Assembly (NCBI RefSeq): GCF_015521605.1
Contig: NZ_WANV01000035.1
Location: 1 to 41,356, forward strand
Direction: 5' to 3'
Source: Thermococcus sp.
Lineage (GTDB): Archaea; Methanobacteriota_B; Thermococci; Thermococcales; Thermococcaceae
Length of the DNA stretch: 41,356 nucleotides
In this document: in pieces, positions 16,165-25,803 of the stretch
Numbering within the stretch: position 1 is the stretch's first letter
How the letters are laid out: each line of letters begins with the position of its first letter
Made by a program: the position numbers and the translations under genes
The notes under the pieces: model-generated
Seen by the model: the letters and a program-made list of their open reading frames with translations, nothing else
The model's database searches: none
Told to the model about the DNA's origin: nothing

Positions 16165-17331
16165 TCATTCCTTTCTGTCCAGGAAGTACTTTCTGCCCCT
16201 AACCTCCACCATGCGGTATACCTCACCCTCCCTGAGCTCCATATTAGGCCTCTCAAGCTCGTACGTCTCGTAAGTTTTCATATCCATGAGCTGGACCTCC
16301 GCCGGGGTTATGCTAGTGACCATTGCCTCACTCCTCTCGGTCTCCACAGTATCTATGCCCTCCCGCTTCACGGTCTTCCAGTCTCGGTGCTCGCTTTCCC
16401 GGGTGGAGAGGTTCTTCAGGGAGAGGCCCTTTCCATCCACGCGTTCGACTTCATAGACGTTACCGCGCCTATCCGCCACTATGTCCCCCTTCTGAAACTT
16501 TGGAATCCTGATGCTCACGCTGGTGCGGTAGACCTCCCTACTGGTCTGCCTGTCGAGGCCGACGAGCTCGTAGGCCTCACTTATCGTTCCCCCAAAACGC
16601 TCCTTTATCGCCTGGGCAAGCTTCCTGGCGCTGGATGTCGAGCCCATATAGAAATCAAGTCCCTCCTCCTTTTCTATGGTATCCTGGATGAACCCCATTC
16701 TGTCCTTGCGCATTATTTCGTCCACTTTCTCCTCGACGAGCTTTCCTATAACCTTCCTTTCCTCTTCTGTCAGCGGCCTGCCTTCGGCGCGAACCTGGAG
16801 TATTGCCTCAAAATAACCTCCAAGGAACCTGGAACAGCGCGGACAGACTGTCTGGCGGACGTAAACGGTGGTGTGTTTAACCTCGTCATGAAGCTCGTGC
16901 TGGAGCTCGTGTATCCTTGCCTTAACACGTATCTCATACGTTATTATCGCCGGGAAGTATTCAATGTGCCAGTCAACGGGCTGGAAGGCTATCAAAGCCT
17001 TTCCAACGGGAAGTTCCTCGACCTCGTCAAGCTCTTCCGGGGAGACTATCTCAAATTCCCTCACCCTTTCATCCAGGGAATCCCCTATCACTTCAAGGAG
17101 CGCGTTTTCAGCGACTTCGAATATCAGCTCCTCAAGCTCATAGGTCTGGGGATCGACCCAGACGCCCCTTTTCTTATAGCTGCCACAGTTCTGACACAGC
17201 TCCGTGTTTACCTCCCCCTCAATCAGCAGAACGGGATTTTCCTTTCTGAAGCAGACCTGGCAGAGACCCGCTATGAGAGGACCCCCCTCACTCTCGCTTA
17301 TCCCACATCTGTAACAGAACCTCTCACTCAT
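16165..17331 (-). CDS. Archaeal NMD3-family protein
   Basis: A 388-residue protein with an N-terminal row of CxxC zinc motifs (C6/C9, C24/C27, C46/C49) and a further CPRC near 180, as in NMD3. Eukaryotic NMD3 is the 60S subunit export adaptor; archaeal relatives are thought to bind the large ribosomal subunit. The C-terminal part (about 290-388) has beta-rich SH3/OB-like segments. The start is at 17331, where GGTGA lies 5 bases upstream and a TATA box (17363-17370, reverse) 36 bases upstream. A longer frame to 17445 would run through that promoter and is rejected. Confidence 0.88.
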   Translation of the reverse strand: MSERFCYRCGISESEGGPLIAGLCQVCFRKENPVLLIEGEVNTELCQNCGSYKKRGVWVDPQTYELEELIFEVAENALLEVIGDSLDERVREFEIVSPEELDEVEELPVGKALIAFQPVDWHIEYFPAIITYEIRVKARIHELQHELHDEVKHTTVYVRQTVCPRCSRFLGGYFEAILQVRAEGRPLTEEERKVIGKLVEEKVDEIMRKDRMGFIQDTIEKEEGLDFYMGSTSSARKLAQAIKERFGGTISEAYELVGLDRQTSREVYRTSVSIRIPKFQKGDIVADRRGNVYEVERVDGKGLSLKNLSTRESEHRDWKTVKREGIDTVETERSEAMVTSITPAEVQLMDMKTYETYELERPNMELREGEVYRMVEVRGRKYFLDRKE

Positions 17332-17377
17332 CCCTCTCACCGAAGGGGAGTGAGGGAGGGGGTTTAAAAACCTAATC
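17332..17377 (-). promoter_or_regulatory. NMD3 promoter
   Basis: The reverse-strand TATA box TTTTTAAA (17363-17370) predicts a start near 17342. GGTGA lies 5 bases before the ATG at 17331. The element sits immediately after the stop of the DUF424 gene. Confidence 0.65.
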
Positions 17378-17677
17378 TCAGAGGAAGAGCTTTGCCATCT
17401 GGGCGTGGGGAACTCCCTGAATCCTGAGCACCCTCGTCTCATCAATGTAGCCCAGTTCTATCGCTTTTCCCACGCAGCGCTCGCCAGTAAGGTTGGCGAT
17501 GGTAGCCTCACCCAGCATGGTCTCAAGGGCCTCCTCGTCGACCAGCTCGCCCTTGTAAAAGCGCTCCTTGACCTCAAGCTTCAGTTCACCTTCCCTGAAG
17601 GTTTTCCCAAGGAGCTCCTCATCGCAGGCCGCGAGGAGAACTTCCCCCTGAACCCTGTACACTTTGACGTATATCAT
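17378..17677 (-). CDS. DUF424-family protein
   Basis: A 99-residue protein conserved across archaea as DUF424. It starts with a MIYVKVYRVQGEVLLAACDE-type strand pair, has a basic middle, and ends with a segment containing GERCVGKAIELGYID, characteristic of the family. The function is unknown. Its neighbour is NMD3, so a link with ribosomes or translation is possible but rests on context only. A TATA box on the reverse strand (17707-17715, CTTTTAAAC) lies about 34 bases before the ATG, with a GGTG-type ribosome site. Confidence 0.85.
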   Translation of the reverse strand: MIYVKVYRVQGEVLLAACDEELLGKTFREGELKLEVKERFYKGELVDEEALETMLGEATIANLTGERCVGKAIELGYIDETRVLRIQGVPHAQMAKLFL

Positions 17678-17732
17678 GGAGCGACACCGGAGGGAGAAAC
17701 GCTTGGGGGTTTAAAAGGGTTGGGTAAATGGA

Positions 17733-17750
17733 GAAGAAAAGAGAGGGGAA
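17733..17750 (-). terminator. Likely T-rich terminator of the pyrolysin-like gene
   Basis: Reading the reverse strand after the TGA at 17751-17753, a pyrimidine run with TTTT (complement of the AAAAG-rich 17733-17746) follows within a few bases. This is typical of Thermococcales intrinsic termination. Confidence 0.45.
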
Positions 17751-20700
17751 TCAGCCCTGGGCCTCAATCTCATTGACGGCCTCCTCAAGGATGGTGTACG
17801 CCTTGAGGATGTTTAGGTAAGCCTTGCGGATGTTCGGCAGTGCCGCTATTGCGAGGTTGTCCCTGCCCGGAGTCAGGTACTTCTCGGCCTCAGCGTAGTA
17901 CTGGTCGGCGAGCTGCTTGTACTGCATGGCCTCCTGGAGGGTCTCGTTGTCGACACCGAGATCGACAGCCTTCTGGTAGAGCGGGTCGAACTTCTGGTCG
18001 TACCTCCAGTAGAGCATGAACCAGACGTAGTTCCAGGTGCTGACGATCCAGCGGGATGTCTTATACTCAATCGTCAGCGTCACCGGTGAGGCGTACCTGA
18101 CCTTCAGCACGACGTACTTTGCGTTCTTGCCGTCGATGACGTAGTAGCTGACCACGTGGTCGCCATTCACGTCGACGTACTGGGTATCGAGCGGCAGTGT
18201 CACAAGGACGTAGCCAGTAGTTCCGGTCGGACCCTCGACCGTCAGGTCTATGCTCGTGCCCGTATCGTGGTAGTTCGTGACCGCACCGAGTCCAACTGCG
18301 ACGTAGGGCGTCACCTGGGTGGCGGAGTACACCTTGTCCTCCGCAAGCTCCTTGACCTTAACCGTCACCTCCTTGGAGGCGTCCTGGTAGTAGTCGCTGA
18401 AGACCTCTATGTTGAACGTCTGCTCAAGGTTGAGCGGGGTGAAGTACACCTCGACTTCACCGTTGTCCGTGTAGTACGCCCTGCCGTTCACGACGACCTT
18501 TGCCGGGGCATCTATCCTCTCCATCGTCGCGAGGTCGAGGAGCCTTATCTTGAGCACCGACTGCTTTCCAAGGGTTGTGTCTGCGTAGACCGCTATGTAC
18601 ATCTCCGGCTGACCCACCTGGAACAGCATCGGCGCGTAGGTCATCGTCTCCCCTGTATCGGCGTTCACGAGACCGAGTATGCCGAGGTAGGTTCCGGTGG
18701 TCGAGACGTCTGCCGTGGCGTGGATGGTTCTGGTGGTACCGACATCGAAGCTGAAGGGAGTGCTGTCCACCATCACATCGCCGTTGTCGCCGAGTATCTG
18801 GTAGTAGAAGGTGTATTGGATTGGGTTGTATCCGACGGTGTCATATCCGTAGACCAGTACCAGGTAGTATCCTGTCTCGGGCATGAACTTCTCGAAGACC
18901 TCATCGCTGGTCGGCCCTATCTGGTCGGTGTACACTTCAGTGTAGTTGTCGATGATGCCGTCACTGAGGTCATTTACGAGCTGGTCGTAGGTCTCGTAGT
19001 AAATAACGTACAGGTCAAGGTCAGCGGTCGGGTCCTCAGGTTCGGTGATTCCAAGCCTGAGGAAGTACGTGGTCGGATCGACGCCAAACACGCCGATGAA
19101 ATCCCAGGCGTCCTGGCTAACGTTCCGGGTCATGGCGTACGCTACGTCGAGCCTTCCAAGGCCGTAGCCTATGACACTGGCATTGAACGGCATGTAGTTG
19201 TTCTTCACTTTAGCCTCAACGCTGACGTTGGCCGGGGACGGAACGTCCTTCTTTATGAGCTCCGGTGATATCGACACCGAGCCGGCGCTGATGTCTATCT
19301 CGTAGTGGGCGTCCTCGTAACCGGTTCTGGCATAGGAACTGACACTGACATACGCCGTTATCTCCCAGACGCCCTCAACCGGGTTGTCGACCACCCACGT
19401 GTACTCAAGCGGCCCTCCGGGACCGACGTAGTAGTACCCGGGCACTCCGTCGTAGACAACACCGCCCATTGGCCTCGCGATGACAAGCTTGACCCTGCCC
19501 ATCGGGGTGCCGTTGGCATCCGTCGGGACGCGGAGGGTGACACGGAGCTCCTTGGTTCCCCTCGGGACCTCGAAGAAGTAGTGCTTGGCCTCACCGGGCT
19601 TGCCGGTGTCGGTAATCTTGGCGCTGGTCTCGCCGTTCTTGTTTGCGGGTATGTCAACGGTAACCGCAACATAGCCATCGATGTAGCTCGTGTCCGGGTC
19701 GTCGATGTAAATCAGGCCCACATATGTACCGCTCTTCTGGAGCTTGGAGTAGTCGATGTTTATGGAGAACTGCCCGATGAGGTCACTTATGTACATGGCA
19801 TTGGCACCGTGTATCGTGACCTCCGTCGTGTTCGGTATAATCCAATCAACGTTTGTGCTTATCTTGTAGGTCTTGTTCTCGAAGACGTACCAGAGACCCC
19901 ATCCTGGCTCGTAGGTCATGGGTGAGAAGTATATCGGGACACTTCCCGGATACTCGTCCCTTATGTATACCCCCCTGTAGAGGTAGGGGTAGCCGAACAT
20001 GTACTGGAAGTAGCCGTTGAAGTCAACGTATGCCTGTGAGATCGGGATGATGGGCTGCTCAATCGGGTTCTTGAAGCTGGTAAAGGTGGTGCCCGCGAAG
20101 ATGTACGTGGTTGGCTCCTGGCTGAGCTCTTCAAGCTTGGCTATGGCCTTGTCAACCTGTATGAGACCGAATCCCTGGTCTATAAGGGTCTGGTTCGTGG
20201 GCTTGGCGCTGAGTTCAAGGGCACGCTTGATCATTATCGGGTTGTAGGTGATGTTGTGCTGCTTGGCGTAGCTTATCATGAGGGCGACGGCACCGCTGAC
20301 GTGCGGGGTGGCCATTGAGGTACCGCTCCAGAACCCGTAGTACCTGTAGGGGTTGCCGTAGAGGACGGTGTACCACATCGGGAGGCTTGAGAATATGGCG
20401 GTTCCCGGAGCCATCACGTCCGGGTCAAGGAGACCATCCATCCTCGGCCCCCTGCTGGAGCTCATGGCCGGACCGTTCATGACTCCAGGAAGACCGTAGA
20501 GGAGCTCCCACCTCTCGCTCTCCCAGTAGTTGCCGACCGTTATGGCCAGGTCGCTGTCACCGGGGGCATGGACGCTGTTGGTCGTCGGCCCCTCGTTGCC
20601 GGCGGCAATGGCAAACGTAACCCCGTAAATGTCAGTGAGCAGATTGACGTAGAATATCTCCGGGGTCTCAAGTCCATCGTTTATCTCGCCACCGCCACCG

Positions 20701-22037
20701 AGCGACATGCTGATAACGTCGGCTCCCATAAAGGTCGCGTATATCATTCCGCTGATTATCCAGCTGGTTCTTCCAAAGCCGAGCTCGCCCGGAAGAACCT
20801 TGACCTCGATGAGCTGGGCGTTGGGGGCAACGCCGTAGACACCGTAGAACACGGGGTCGGTGGGCAGACCAACACCCGCGACGGTACCGCTGACGTGGGT
20901 GCCGTGTCCGTGGGCGTCCCACATGAAGTAGGCGTAGCCCTCATTGGGTTCGAACTCTATGAAGGCGACATTGACCTTGGTTGTGTTAACGGTGACGTAG
21001 TCTCCGCTGATGTCATAAATCCTCATAGGCTGGTCGTTGGTGAAGTTGTTGTCGAGGTTGAAGTCTATGTAGGCTATGAAGTTGCCGCTCTGGTTAACTA
21101 TGAGAACCGGATAGACATCGCTGAGGTCTCCGAAGAGACCGAGGCCGTAGGGGTCATAGGGAGTTGCGCTGAAGTTGTTGAGGTCAAAGTACCTCTCGGG
21201 AAGGAGGCCAATGTAGTAGGTGTCGCCGGTTATGTTCCCGACGTAATAGGTGCCCATCGTGTAGTTGGTGTATGTGGAGTGACCATAATAGGGAGCATAG
21301 ACTCCCCAGAAGACCGTGACGTTCTTGTTAACGGCAATCGTTCCCCCCACTGGAGTGGTGGTGTTGTAGTAAATCTGAGCCATGCCCTCGTCGCTCTCGT
21401 CATAGATGTCAATGATCTTCTTCCTTCCATCGAGGGTTGTCTGGAGGAACGGGTGTCCAACATCCACACCGGTGTCCAGAACGGCAACGGTAACGTTGTC
21501 TCCGTAGACACCGTAGTCAGTCCAGACGTTGTATGCATCTATCGTGAAAACGCTCATGAACATGTCCGGGAGGGAGAGGGAATCCTTCGCAGGGGCACTG
21601 GGAGCAGTTCCATCCTCGGGAGCCACCGGTTCCTGGAGTTTGACGGTCCTGTCCTTCCACACATGAAGGATGCCCGGAATGTTCTGGAGCTCTTCCACCT
21701 TAGAAACGGGCATCTCGACGACTATGAACTGGTACTCGGGTTTGCTTATTGGATCGATTGTTCCAAGCTTTTTGAGGGCATTATAGACCTCCATCGCGTG
21801 ATCCCTATCCGGCGCGACTATCAGACGTACGGTCTTGTCGCTGGTCTTGAGGATGTTCTGTATCTCCTTTTGGAGGACCTCACTGCTGATGAACTCTCCG
21901 GAATGAGCATTGTTTGTGGTTTCTACCTTGACGGGATTAGACGGGGCGGCGAAGACTGGTGTGGCTGAAAACGCCACTGAGGCCGCTGATAGTACAAGTA
22001 CCGCCACAATCAAAAGACTCAAGGCCTTCCTATTCAT
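17751..22037 (-). CDS. Secreted pyrolysin-like subtilisin-family serine protease
   Basis: A 1428-residue secreted protease. A signal peptide (about 1-30, ending near FAAP) precedes an inhibitor-like propeptide (about 50-140). The catalytic domain has Asp188 (VAVLDTGVD), His378 (GHGTHVSG), oxyanion Asn481 (AAGNEGP) and Ser574 (SGTSMATPH). As in pyrolysin of P. furiosus and stetterlysin, a large insertion separates Asp and His (about 190 residues), and an 800-residue beta-rich C-terminal extension follows. That extension has many Asn-X-Ser/Thr sites and ends in a helical segment (about 1360-1428). The enzyme probably sits at the cell envelope and digests peptides for growth. GGAGGTG precedes the ATG. 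Confidence 0.95.
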   Translation of the reverse strand: MNRKALSLLIVAVLVLSAASVAFSATPVFAAPSNPVKVETTNNAHSGEFISSEVLQKEIQNILKTSDKTVRLIVAPDRDHAMEVYNALKKLGTIDPISKPEYQFIVVEMPVSKVEELQNIPGILHVWKDRTVKLQEPVAPEDGTAPSAPAKDSLSLPDMFMSVFTIDAYNVWTDYGVYGDNVTVAVLDTGVDVGHPFLQTTLDGRKKIIDIYDESDEGMAQIYYNTTTPVGGTIAVNKNVTVFWGVYAPYYGHSTYTNYTMGTYYVGNITGDTYYIGLLPERYFDLNNFSATPYDPYGLGLFGDLSDVYPVLIVNQSGNFIAYIDFNLDNNFTNDQPMRIYDISGDYVTVNTTKVNVAFIEFEPNEGYAYFMWDAHGHGTHVSGTVAGVGLPTDPVFYGVYGVAPNAQLIEVKVLPGELGFGRTSWIISGMIYATFMGADVISMSLGGGGEINDGLETPEIFYVNLLTDIYGVTFAIAAGNEGPTTNSVHAPGDSDLAITVGNYWESERWELLYGLPGVMNGPAMSSSRGPRMDGLLDPDVMAPGTAIFSSLPMWYTVLYGNPYRYYGFWSGTSMATPHVSGAVALMISYAKQHNITYNPIMIKRALELSAKPTNQTLIDQGFGLIQVDKAIAKLEELSQEPTTYIFAGTTFTSFKNPIEQPIIPISQAYVDFNGYFQYMFGYPYLYRGVYIRDEYPGSVPIYFSPMTYEPGWGLWYVFENKTYKISTNVDWIIPNTTEVTIHGANAMYISDLIGQFSINIDYSKLQKSGTYVGLIYIDDPDTSYIDGYVAVTVDIPANKNGETSAKITDTGKPGEAKHYFFEVPRGTKELRVTLRVPTDANGTPMGRVKLVIARPMGGVVYDGVPGYYYVGPGGPLEYTWVVDNPVEGVWEITAYVSVSSYARTGYEDAHYEIDISAGSVSISPELIKKDVPSPANVSVEAKVKNNYMPFNASVIGYGLGRLDVAYAMTRNVSQDAWDFIGVFGVDPTTYFLRLGITEPEDPTADLDLYVIYYETYDQLVNDLSDGIIDNYTEVYTDQIGPTSDEVFEKFMPETGYYLVLVYGYDTVGYNPIQYTFYYQILGDNGDVMVDSTPFSFDVGTTRTIHATADVSTTGTYLGILGLVNADTGETMTYAPMLFQVGQPEMYIAVYADTTLGKQSVLKIRLLDLATMERIDAPAKVVVNGRAYYTDNGEVEVYFTPLNLEQTFNIEVFSDYYQDASKEVTVKVKELAEDKVYSATQVTPYVAVGLGAVTNYHDTGTSIDLTVEGPTGTTGYVLVTLPLDTQYVDVNGDHVVSYYVIDGKNAKYVVLKVRYASPVTLTIEYKTSRWIVSTWNYVWFMLYWRYDQKFDPLYQKAVDLGVDNETLQEAMQYKQLADQYYAEAEKYLTPGRDNLAIAALPNIRKAYLNILKAYTILEEAVNEIEAQG

Positions 22038-22179
22038 CCTGACACCTCCAGGTCGTAATGCTCACCTATACTGTGGATAGAGCACCGATATAAACGTTTC
22101 GCACCACAGGGTTGTATAACTCACCCTAACAGCCATGTTACAACTTGAATGATTATTCCGGGGCATTGATGACCGCGCT
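22038..22179 (-). promoter_or_regulatory. Promoter region of the pyrolysin-like gene
   Basis: The reverse-strand TATA box (22090-22097, GTTTATAT) predicts a start near 22069, giving a leader of about 30 bases with GGAGGTG. A 10-base palindromic-looking element (22110-22119, GTTGTATAAC) lies about 13 bases upstream of the TATA box. It resembles a SurR site but has four rather than three central bases. Its role is unknown. Confidence 0.5.
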
Positions 22180-23229
22180 TTATGTTATGTCCTCCCCAGA
22201 AACCGAGAAGAGCAAAGTGGCCACAATGAATAACATTATGAACGCGTCCACTCCCGGGTCGATCGAGTACATCATCAAAGACAAAACCACCACAAAGCTT
22301 CCCCTGCGTCCCTCACTAGTCCTAAGGGATATCCCAAGCAGAAAAGCCTCAATCAGCCCCAGAATCCCGAAATCAGCCACCGGTTGGCCAAAAAAGAAAT
22401 AGGTGTAGTTCGTGGATGCACCGAAAAGTGAAGCGACCATGTGTCGGGGGTTGTCACTAAAGAGGAGCGCCCCATGGAAGAAGCCCCAGGGGAGGGAGAG
22501 GCGAACGAGGTTGTGGAAAACAAGGAAGGTAAAGCCTATTCTGACGAGAACACCCTCCATTCCTCCGCTCATCCATACTATGACAAGCACTGGGGCTGCA
22601 CTGAGACCAACGAGCCATTTTCGGAGCCGGGGATAGTCGAAGTAGGCACTCAAAAAATAAGCCAGATACACAAGGAGAACCAGGGAACGAAACGTGCCGA
22701 GGAAGAAAAGCACGGCGTAGATGGCCATCAGGAATGTTTTCCAGCGGAGGGAGATCGTGGAGTAGGCCATTCCAATAACAGCCAGGACCGCCGCCAGAAC
22801 CAGAGGGCCGACAAGTTCATACCTGAGGGAGTTTTCAAAAAGTGGGACACCCAAGGCGATGTATAGAGCCAAAGGTATCAAGAGTGCAACCAGCAGGGCG
22901 CTCTGGGGAAAGAGCCGGAAGGGGTTGACTTTCAGCCAATACACTATAAGAACCAAAACTGCCAAAATGGAAAAGACTGGGAAATCATGGAGAGAGAGCA
23001 CCAGAAAGAAGGCAGCCAGCAGTGATGAAGGGAGTTTCAGGTTGGAGGCGTAGCCCAAAGCGAAGACGGCAAAGAATGCGAGGGCGTAAACCGTCCCCAG
23101 AAGGAGCATTGAGGGCTCCAATCCGCGCGAATATATCGTGCTACGCAGATTTTCGCTAAAGTAGTTGGCGTACAGTGAAAGGGCCAGGTAAGAAAAGAAG
23201 CCGAGGCTAAAGATTTTTAACCCCCTCAC
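22180..23229 (-). CDS. Polytopic membrane protein of unknown function
   Basis: A 349-residue protein with about ten hydrophobic segments and few charged residues. The stretch near residues 245-290 (GFFHGALLFSDNPRH, then a Tyr/Phe-rich helix and GQPVADFGILG) is a large loop followed by a helix, loosely like Wzy/O-antigen polymerase proteins, but no motif proves this. The start is a GTG at 23229 with GGTGG four bases upstream. It lies between a secreted protease and two glycosyltransferases, so a role in surface glycans or secretion is possible. Codon use is less GC-biased at some places than in the neighbours. Confidence 0.68.
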   Translation of the reverse strand: MRGLKIFSLGFFSYLALSLYANYFSENLRSTIYSRGLEPSMLLLGTVYALAFFAVFALGYASNLKLPSSLLAAFFLVLSLHDFPVFSILAVLVLIVYWLKVNPFRLFPQSALLVALLIPLALYIALGVPLFENSLRYELVGPLVLAAVLAVIGMAYSTISLRWKTFLMAIYAVLFFLGTFRSLVLLVYLAYFLSAYFDYPRLRKWLVGLSAAPVLVIVWMSGGMEGVLVRIGFTFLVFHNLVRLSLPWGFFHGALLFSDNPRHMVASLFGASTNYTYFFFGQPVADFGILGLIEAFLLGISLRTSEGRRGSFVVVLSLMMYSIDPGVDAFIMLFIVATLLFSVSGEDIT

Positions 23230-23284
23230 TTTACCACCAATTAATGTTAAAAAAGGAGCTTAAAAATTTGAGGGGTGTCGTGGA
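23230..23284. promoter_or_regulatory. Overlapping divergent promoters in 55 bases
   Basis: The forward TATA-like box (about 23244-23252, GTTAAAAAA) would start transcription near 23273. The reverse TATA box (about 23259-23267, complement TTTTTAAG) would start near 23239. Each initiation complex would cover the other's TATA box, so the two genes probably cannot initiate at once. Confidence 0.5.
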
Positions 23285-25744
23285 ATGAAGAAAGAGAGCC
23301 TCTACCTTCCCCTGCTTCTCATCTCTGCTTTCATCATCAGACTCATTCCCCACAGAACGCTTCTTTTGGCGACATACGACGAGTACCTTCACAGGGATAT
23401 AACCCTGCGGATAGTCACCCAGGGCATAGGCTCAATCCCCAAGGACATACCCTCCCTGATCGGACTGAGGGCTTACAGCTATCCTCCGCTGTTCCACATA
23501 ATCGGCGCGGCCTTTTACAAGGTATTCCCCTCAAATTACCTGTTCTTCGTCCTCCCGGCAGTCTACGGCACCTTAGCAGTGTTCGGCTTTTACCTGGCGT
23601 TTAAAGAGCTCACGGAGGACAAAAACCGTGCCCTTCTCGCCGTGACACTCCTAGCCTTTGCCCCCAACTTCATATACAGAACGAGCCTCTACATCCCGGA
23701 AAATCTTGGCCTGTTCCTGTTCTCGATAAGTCTGCTGTTCCTGATACGATTTATGAAATCGAGAAAGCTCTCCAGCCTGCTCGTCTTGACCGCGGTGATG
23801 ATGGTCTACATGCTGACCCACAGGGGATGGATATTCTTTGCCATGGCCGCGGTTCTGCTGTTTGCCTCTTACCTGTGGCCGTTCATAAGGAAGAACCTCC
23901 ACTATTTTGTCGCCCTGGCCGTTCTGGCTCTCATAGCCTACACGCAGGTGTCCTTCATCCAGTCGACCGTTGGAGAGCTTTTCCTCAGACTCCAGCGGAG
24001 CGAAGTGAGCTTCCTGGGATACTTCAAGTGGATAGGCATTATCCAGCTCGTCTTTGGGGCGATAGCAAGCCCGTACTATTTCAAAAAGGACAGCATACGA
24101 CGTGGCTTCGTCCTCTGGGCCTGGGCGTTTATGTTGGCTGGAGGAATCTCCTTCCGCTTCCGCGACCCCTACGCAACAATACCCCTCTCCGTTATGGCCG
24201 CGGAGTACCTCATTGACGTTGTCTTCCCGGCGGTGGGCCCTTTCATCAGGAGTGCCTTCGAAGGAGTGAAAGGTGTGGGCGCCGAGTGGATAAAGGGCAT
24301 TTCACGGAAGCGCTGGGTAACCTCACTGGTAATCCTGCTGCTCCTGGTTACCCCCCTCGTCCAGGGTGCCTACGGGGCTTACAAGTACGTTGAGGCACCA
24401 ACTGTCAGCGACAAGGAGGCCTACGAGTGGATAGTCCAGAACACGCCTGAGAACGCCACTATACTCGTGTGGTGGGATATGGGGTATCTCCTCATAGGAA
24501 ACACCCACAGAAAGGACGTCGTCATATGGAAAAAAGTGTACCAGGGCTTCTTTGGAGAGGCCCCAACGGTAAGGGAGGCGGGACAGGCGTACACGGACCA
24601 CGTCATCATGTTCAGCTCAAACCAGAGAGAGTGGGCGTATTATCTTATGAGGAAATACAATGTAAGCTACATCTTCGTGGACAGAAAGAGGTATTCCTAC
24701 GGCTTCATCCGCTATGGCCTTATGGAGTACGCCCCCTACGACACCCATTTCAAGATTGAGTTCTGCAACGGCGGTTCGGTCATATACCGCTTCATCCCCG
24801 AGCCGACTCTGAAGATGGAACAGCCCTTCCCCCTTAACTACACCGGAAACTACTCACCCCTCGTCAATTTCCTGGAGAAGTTCTGGACAGGATACAACTA
24901 CGCCGATTTCGACACAAGGTACAAGGCTTACTTCAACCTCAATGCCTGGATGGTTGACCTGTACTCACGCCTCTACCAGAAGACAAGAGATGAGGCCTTC
25001 AGCGCCCGCACAGACTGGCTCCTCCGCTGGCTTTCGTACAAGCAGATGGACAACGGGGCGTTCCCCTGGGGCATCCCTCCCAACGACTTCACCCTGTACA
25101 CCGCCTACACCCTCGAACCCCTGAGGGGGGTTAACTTCGACGGAAAGGAGAGGTCGCTCAAGCTGCTGGAGAGCAGGGAGCGTGAGGACTACTTCATGAC
25201 GACTCCCAAGGACGAAAAGGGAGGTCTCGTGACAAACGCCCTCATGCTCCCTGTTTACAAGGAACTCGGAATCCTGAGCCCCACAACGGAGAGGAACATC
25301 GTCGCCCAGCTGCTGAATGAGCAGAAGGGAGACGGAAGCTGGAACAACAACCTCGGCACCACCATAGCAGTTGCCTCAAGCCTGGCAAGGTACTACCAGC
25401 TAACGGGCAACGAGACGGTGCTGAACGCCGTCAGGAAAGCAGCCGAATGGATGACAGGGGAGCAGGAGGAAAGCGGGAAGCTAAAGGCAGAGAAGTATGA
25501 GTACACGTATTCCAGAGCCACCTACGCCCAGATGGCATACATCTATCACGTTGCGGGACTTAAAGACGCAGAGGAAAGAACCCTCAATTTTATCGAAGAC
25601 ACGTTCGATCCCAACAAGGAAGTACACCCGCTCGATGCAGTGCTTACCATGTACCGCTACTTCGGCTACGCCTACGGCAGCGATAGGGCCATCGGCATGA
25701 TCAACGAACTCCTGAAGGCCCATCCACTGCTCAGCTTCTCCTAA
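23285..25744 (+). CDS. STT3-like GT-C glycosyltransferase fused to a C-terminal alpha-toroid domain
   Basis: An 819-residue membrane protein. Residues 1-360 hold about ten to twelve membrane helices, with an acidic first-loop motif (DEYLHRD, 32-38) at the position of the catalytic Asp motif of GT-C enzymes. An extracellular domain begins with AYEWIVQNTPENA and has WWDMGY (396-401), a variant of the WWDYG signature of oligosaccharyltransferase STT3/AglB. Residues ~540-819 are helical repeats with QKGDGSW and DNGAFPWG motifs like the alpha-alpha toroid of terpene cyclases. It is shorter than classical AglB and may be a paralogue. A second GT-C gene follows. Confidence 0.83.
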   Translation: MKKESLYLPLLLISAFIIRLIPHRTLLLATYDEYLHRDITLRIVTQGIGSIPKDIPSLIGLRAYSYPPLFHIIGAAFYKVFPSNYLFFVLPAVYGTLAVFGFYLAFKELTEDKNRALLAVTLLAFAPNFIYRTSLYIPENLGLFLFSISLLFLIRFMKSRKLSSLLVLTAVMMVYMLTHRGWIFFAMAAVLLFASYLWPFIRKNLHYFVALAVLALIAYTQVSFIQSTVGELFLRLQRSEVSFLGYFKWIGIIQLVFGAIASPYYFKKDSIRRGFVLWAWAFMLAGGISFRFRDPYATIPLSVMAAEYLIDVVFPAVGPFIRSAFEGVKGVGAEWIKGISRKRWVTSLVILLLLVTPLVQGAYGAYKYVEAPTVSDKEAYEWIVQNTPENATILVWWDMGYLLIGNTHRKDVVIWKKVYQGFFGEAPTVREAGQAYTDHVIMFSSNQREWAYYLMRKYNVSYIFVDRKRYSYGFIRYGLMEYAPYDTHFKIEFCNGGSVIYRFIPEPTLKMEQPFPLNYTGNYSPLVNFLEKFWTGYNYADFDTRYKAYFNLNAWMVDLYSRLYQKTRDEAFSARTDWLLRWLSYKQMDNGAFPWGIPPNDFTLYTAYTLEPLRGVNFDGKERSLKLLESREREDYFMTTPKDEKGGLVTNALMLPVYKELGILSPTTERNIVAQLLNEQKGDGSWNNNLGTTIAVASSLARYYQLTGNETVLNAVRKAAEWMTGEQEESGKLKAEKYEYTYSRATYAQMAYIYHVAGLKDAEERTLNFIEDTFDPNKEVHPLDAVLTMYRYFGYAYGSDRAIGMINELLKAHPLLSFS

Positions 25745-25803
25745 TTTTTCAATTTCGAAATGTTTAAATAGTAACACACCCTGAAGTAAACGGAGGGTGT
25801 GAC
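25745..25803 (+). promoter_or_regulatory. Promoter of the second GT-C gene, preceded by a T tract
   Basis: A short T run just after the upstream stop (25745-25749) could terminate. A TATA box at about 25761-25768 (GTTTAAAT) predicts a start near 25790. GGAGGGTG (25792-25799) precedes the GTG at 25804. Confidence 0.55.

Noticed and set aside
20568-21968. 466-codon open frame opposite the protease gene, and similar long antisense frames at 18156-19268 and 28442-29479
   Set aside because: They are mirror frames of strongly coding genes with high GC third positions, have no promoter or ribosome site, and encode no recognisable protein.
22110-22119. GTTGTATAAC upstream of the protease as a SurR site
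   Set aside because: It has four bases between GTT and AAC instead of three and no downstream GTT.
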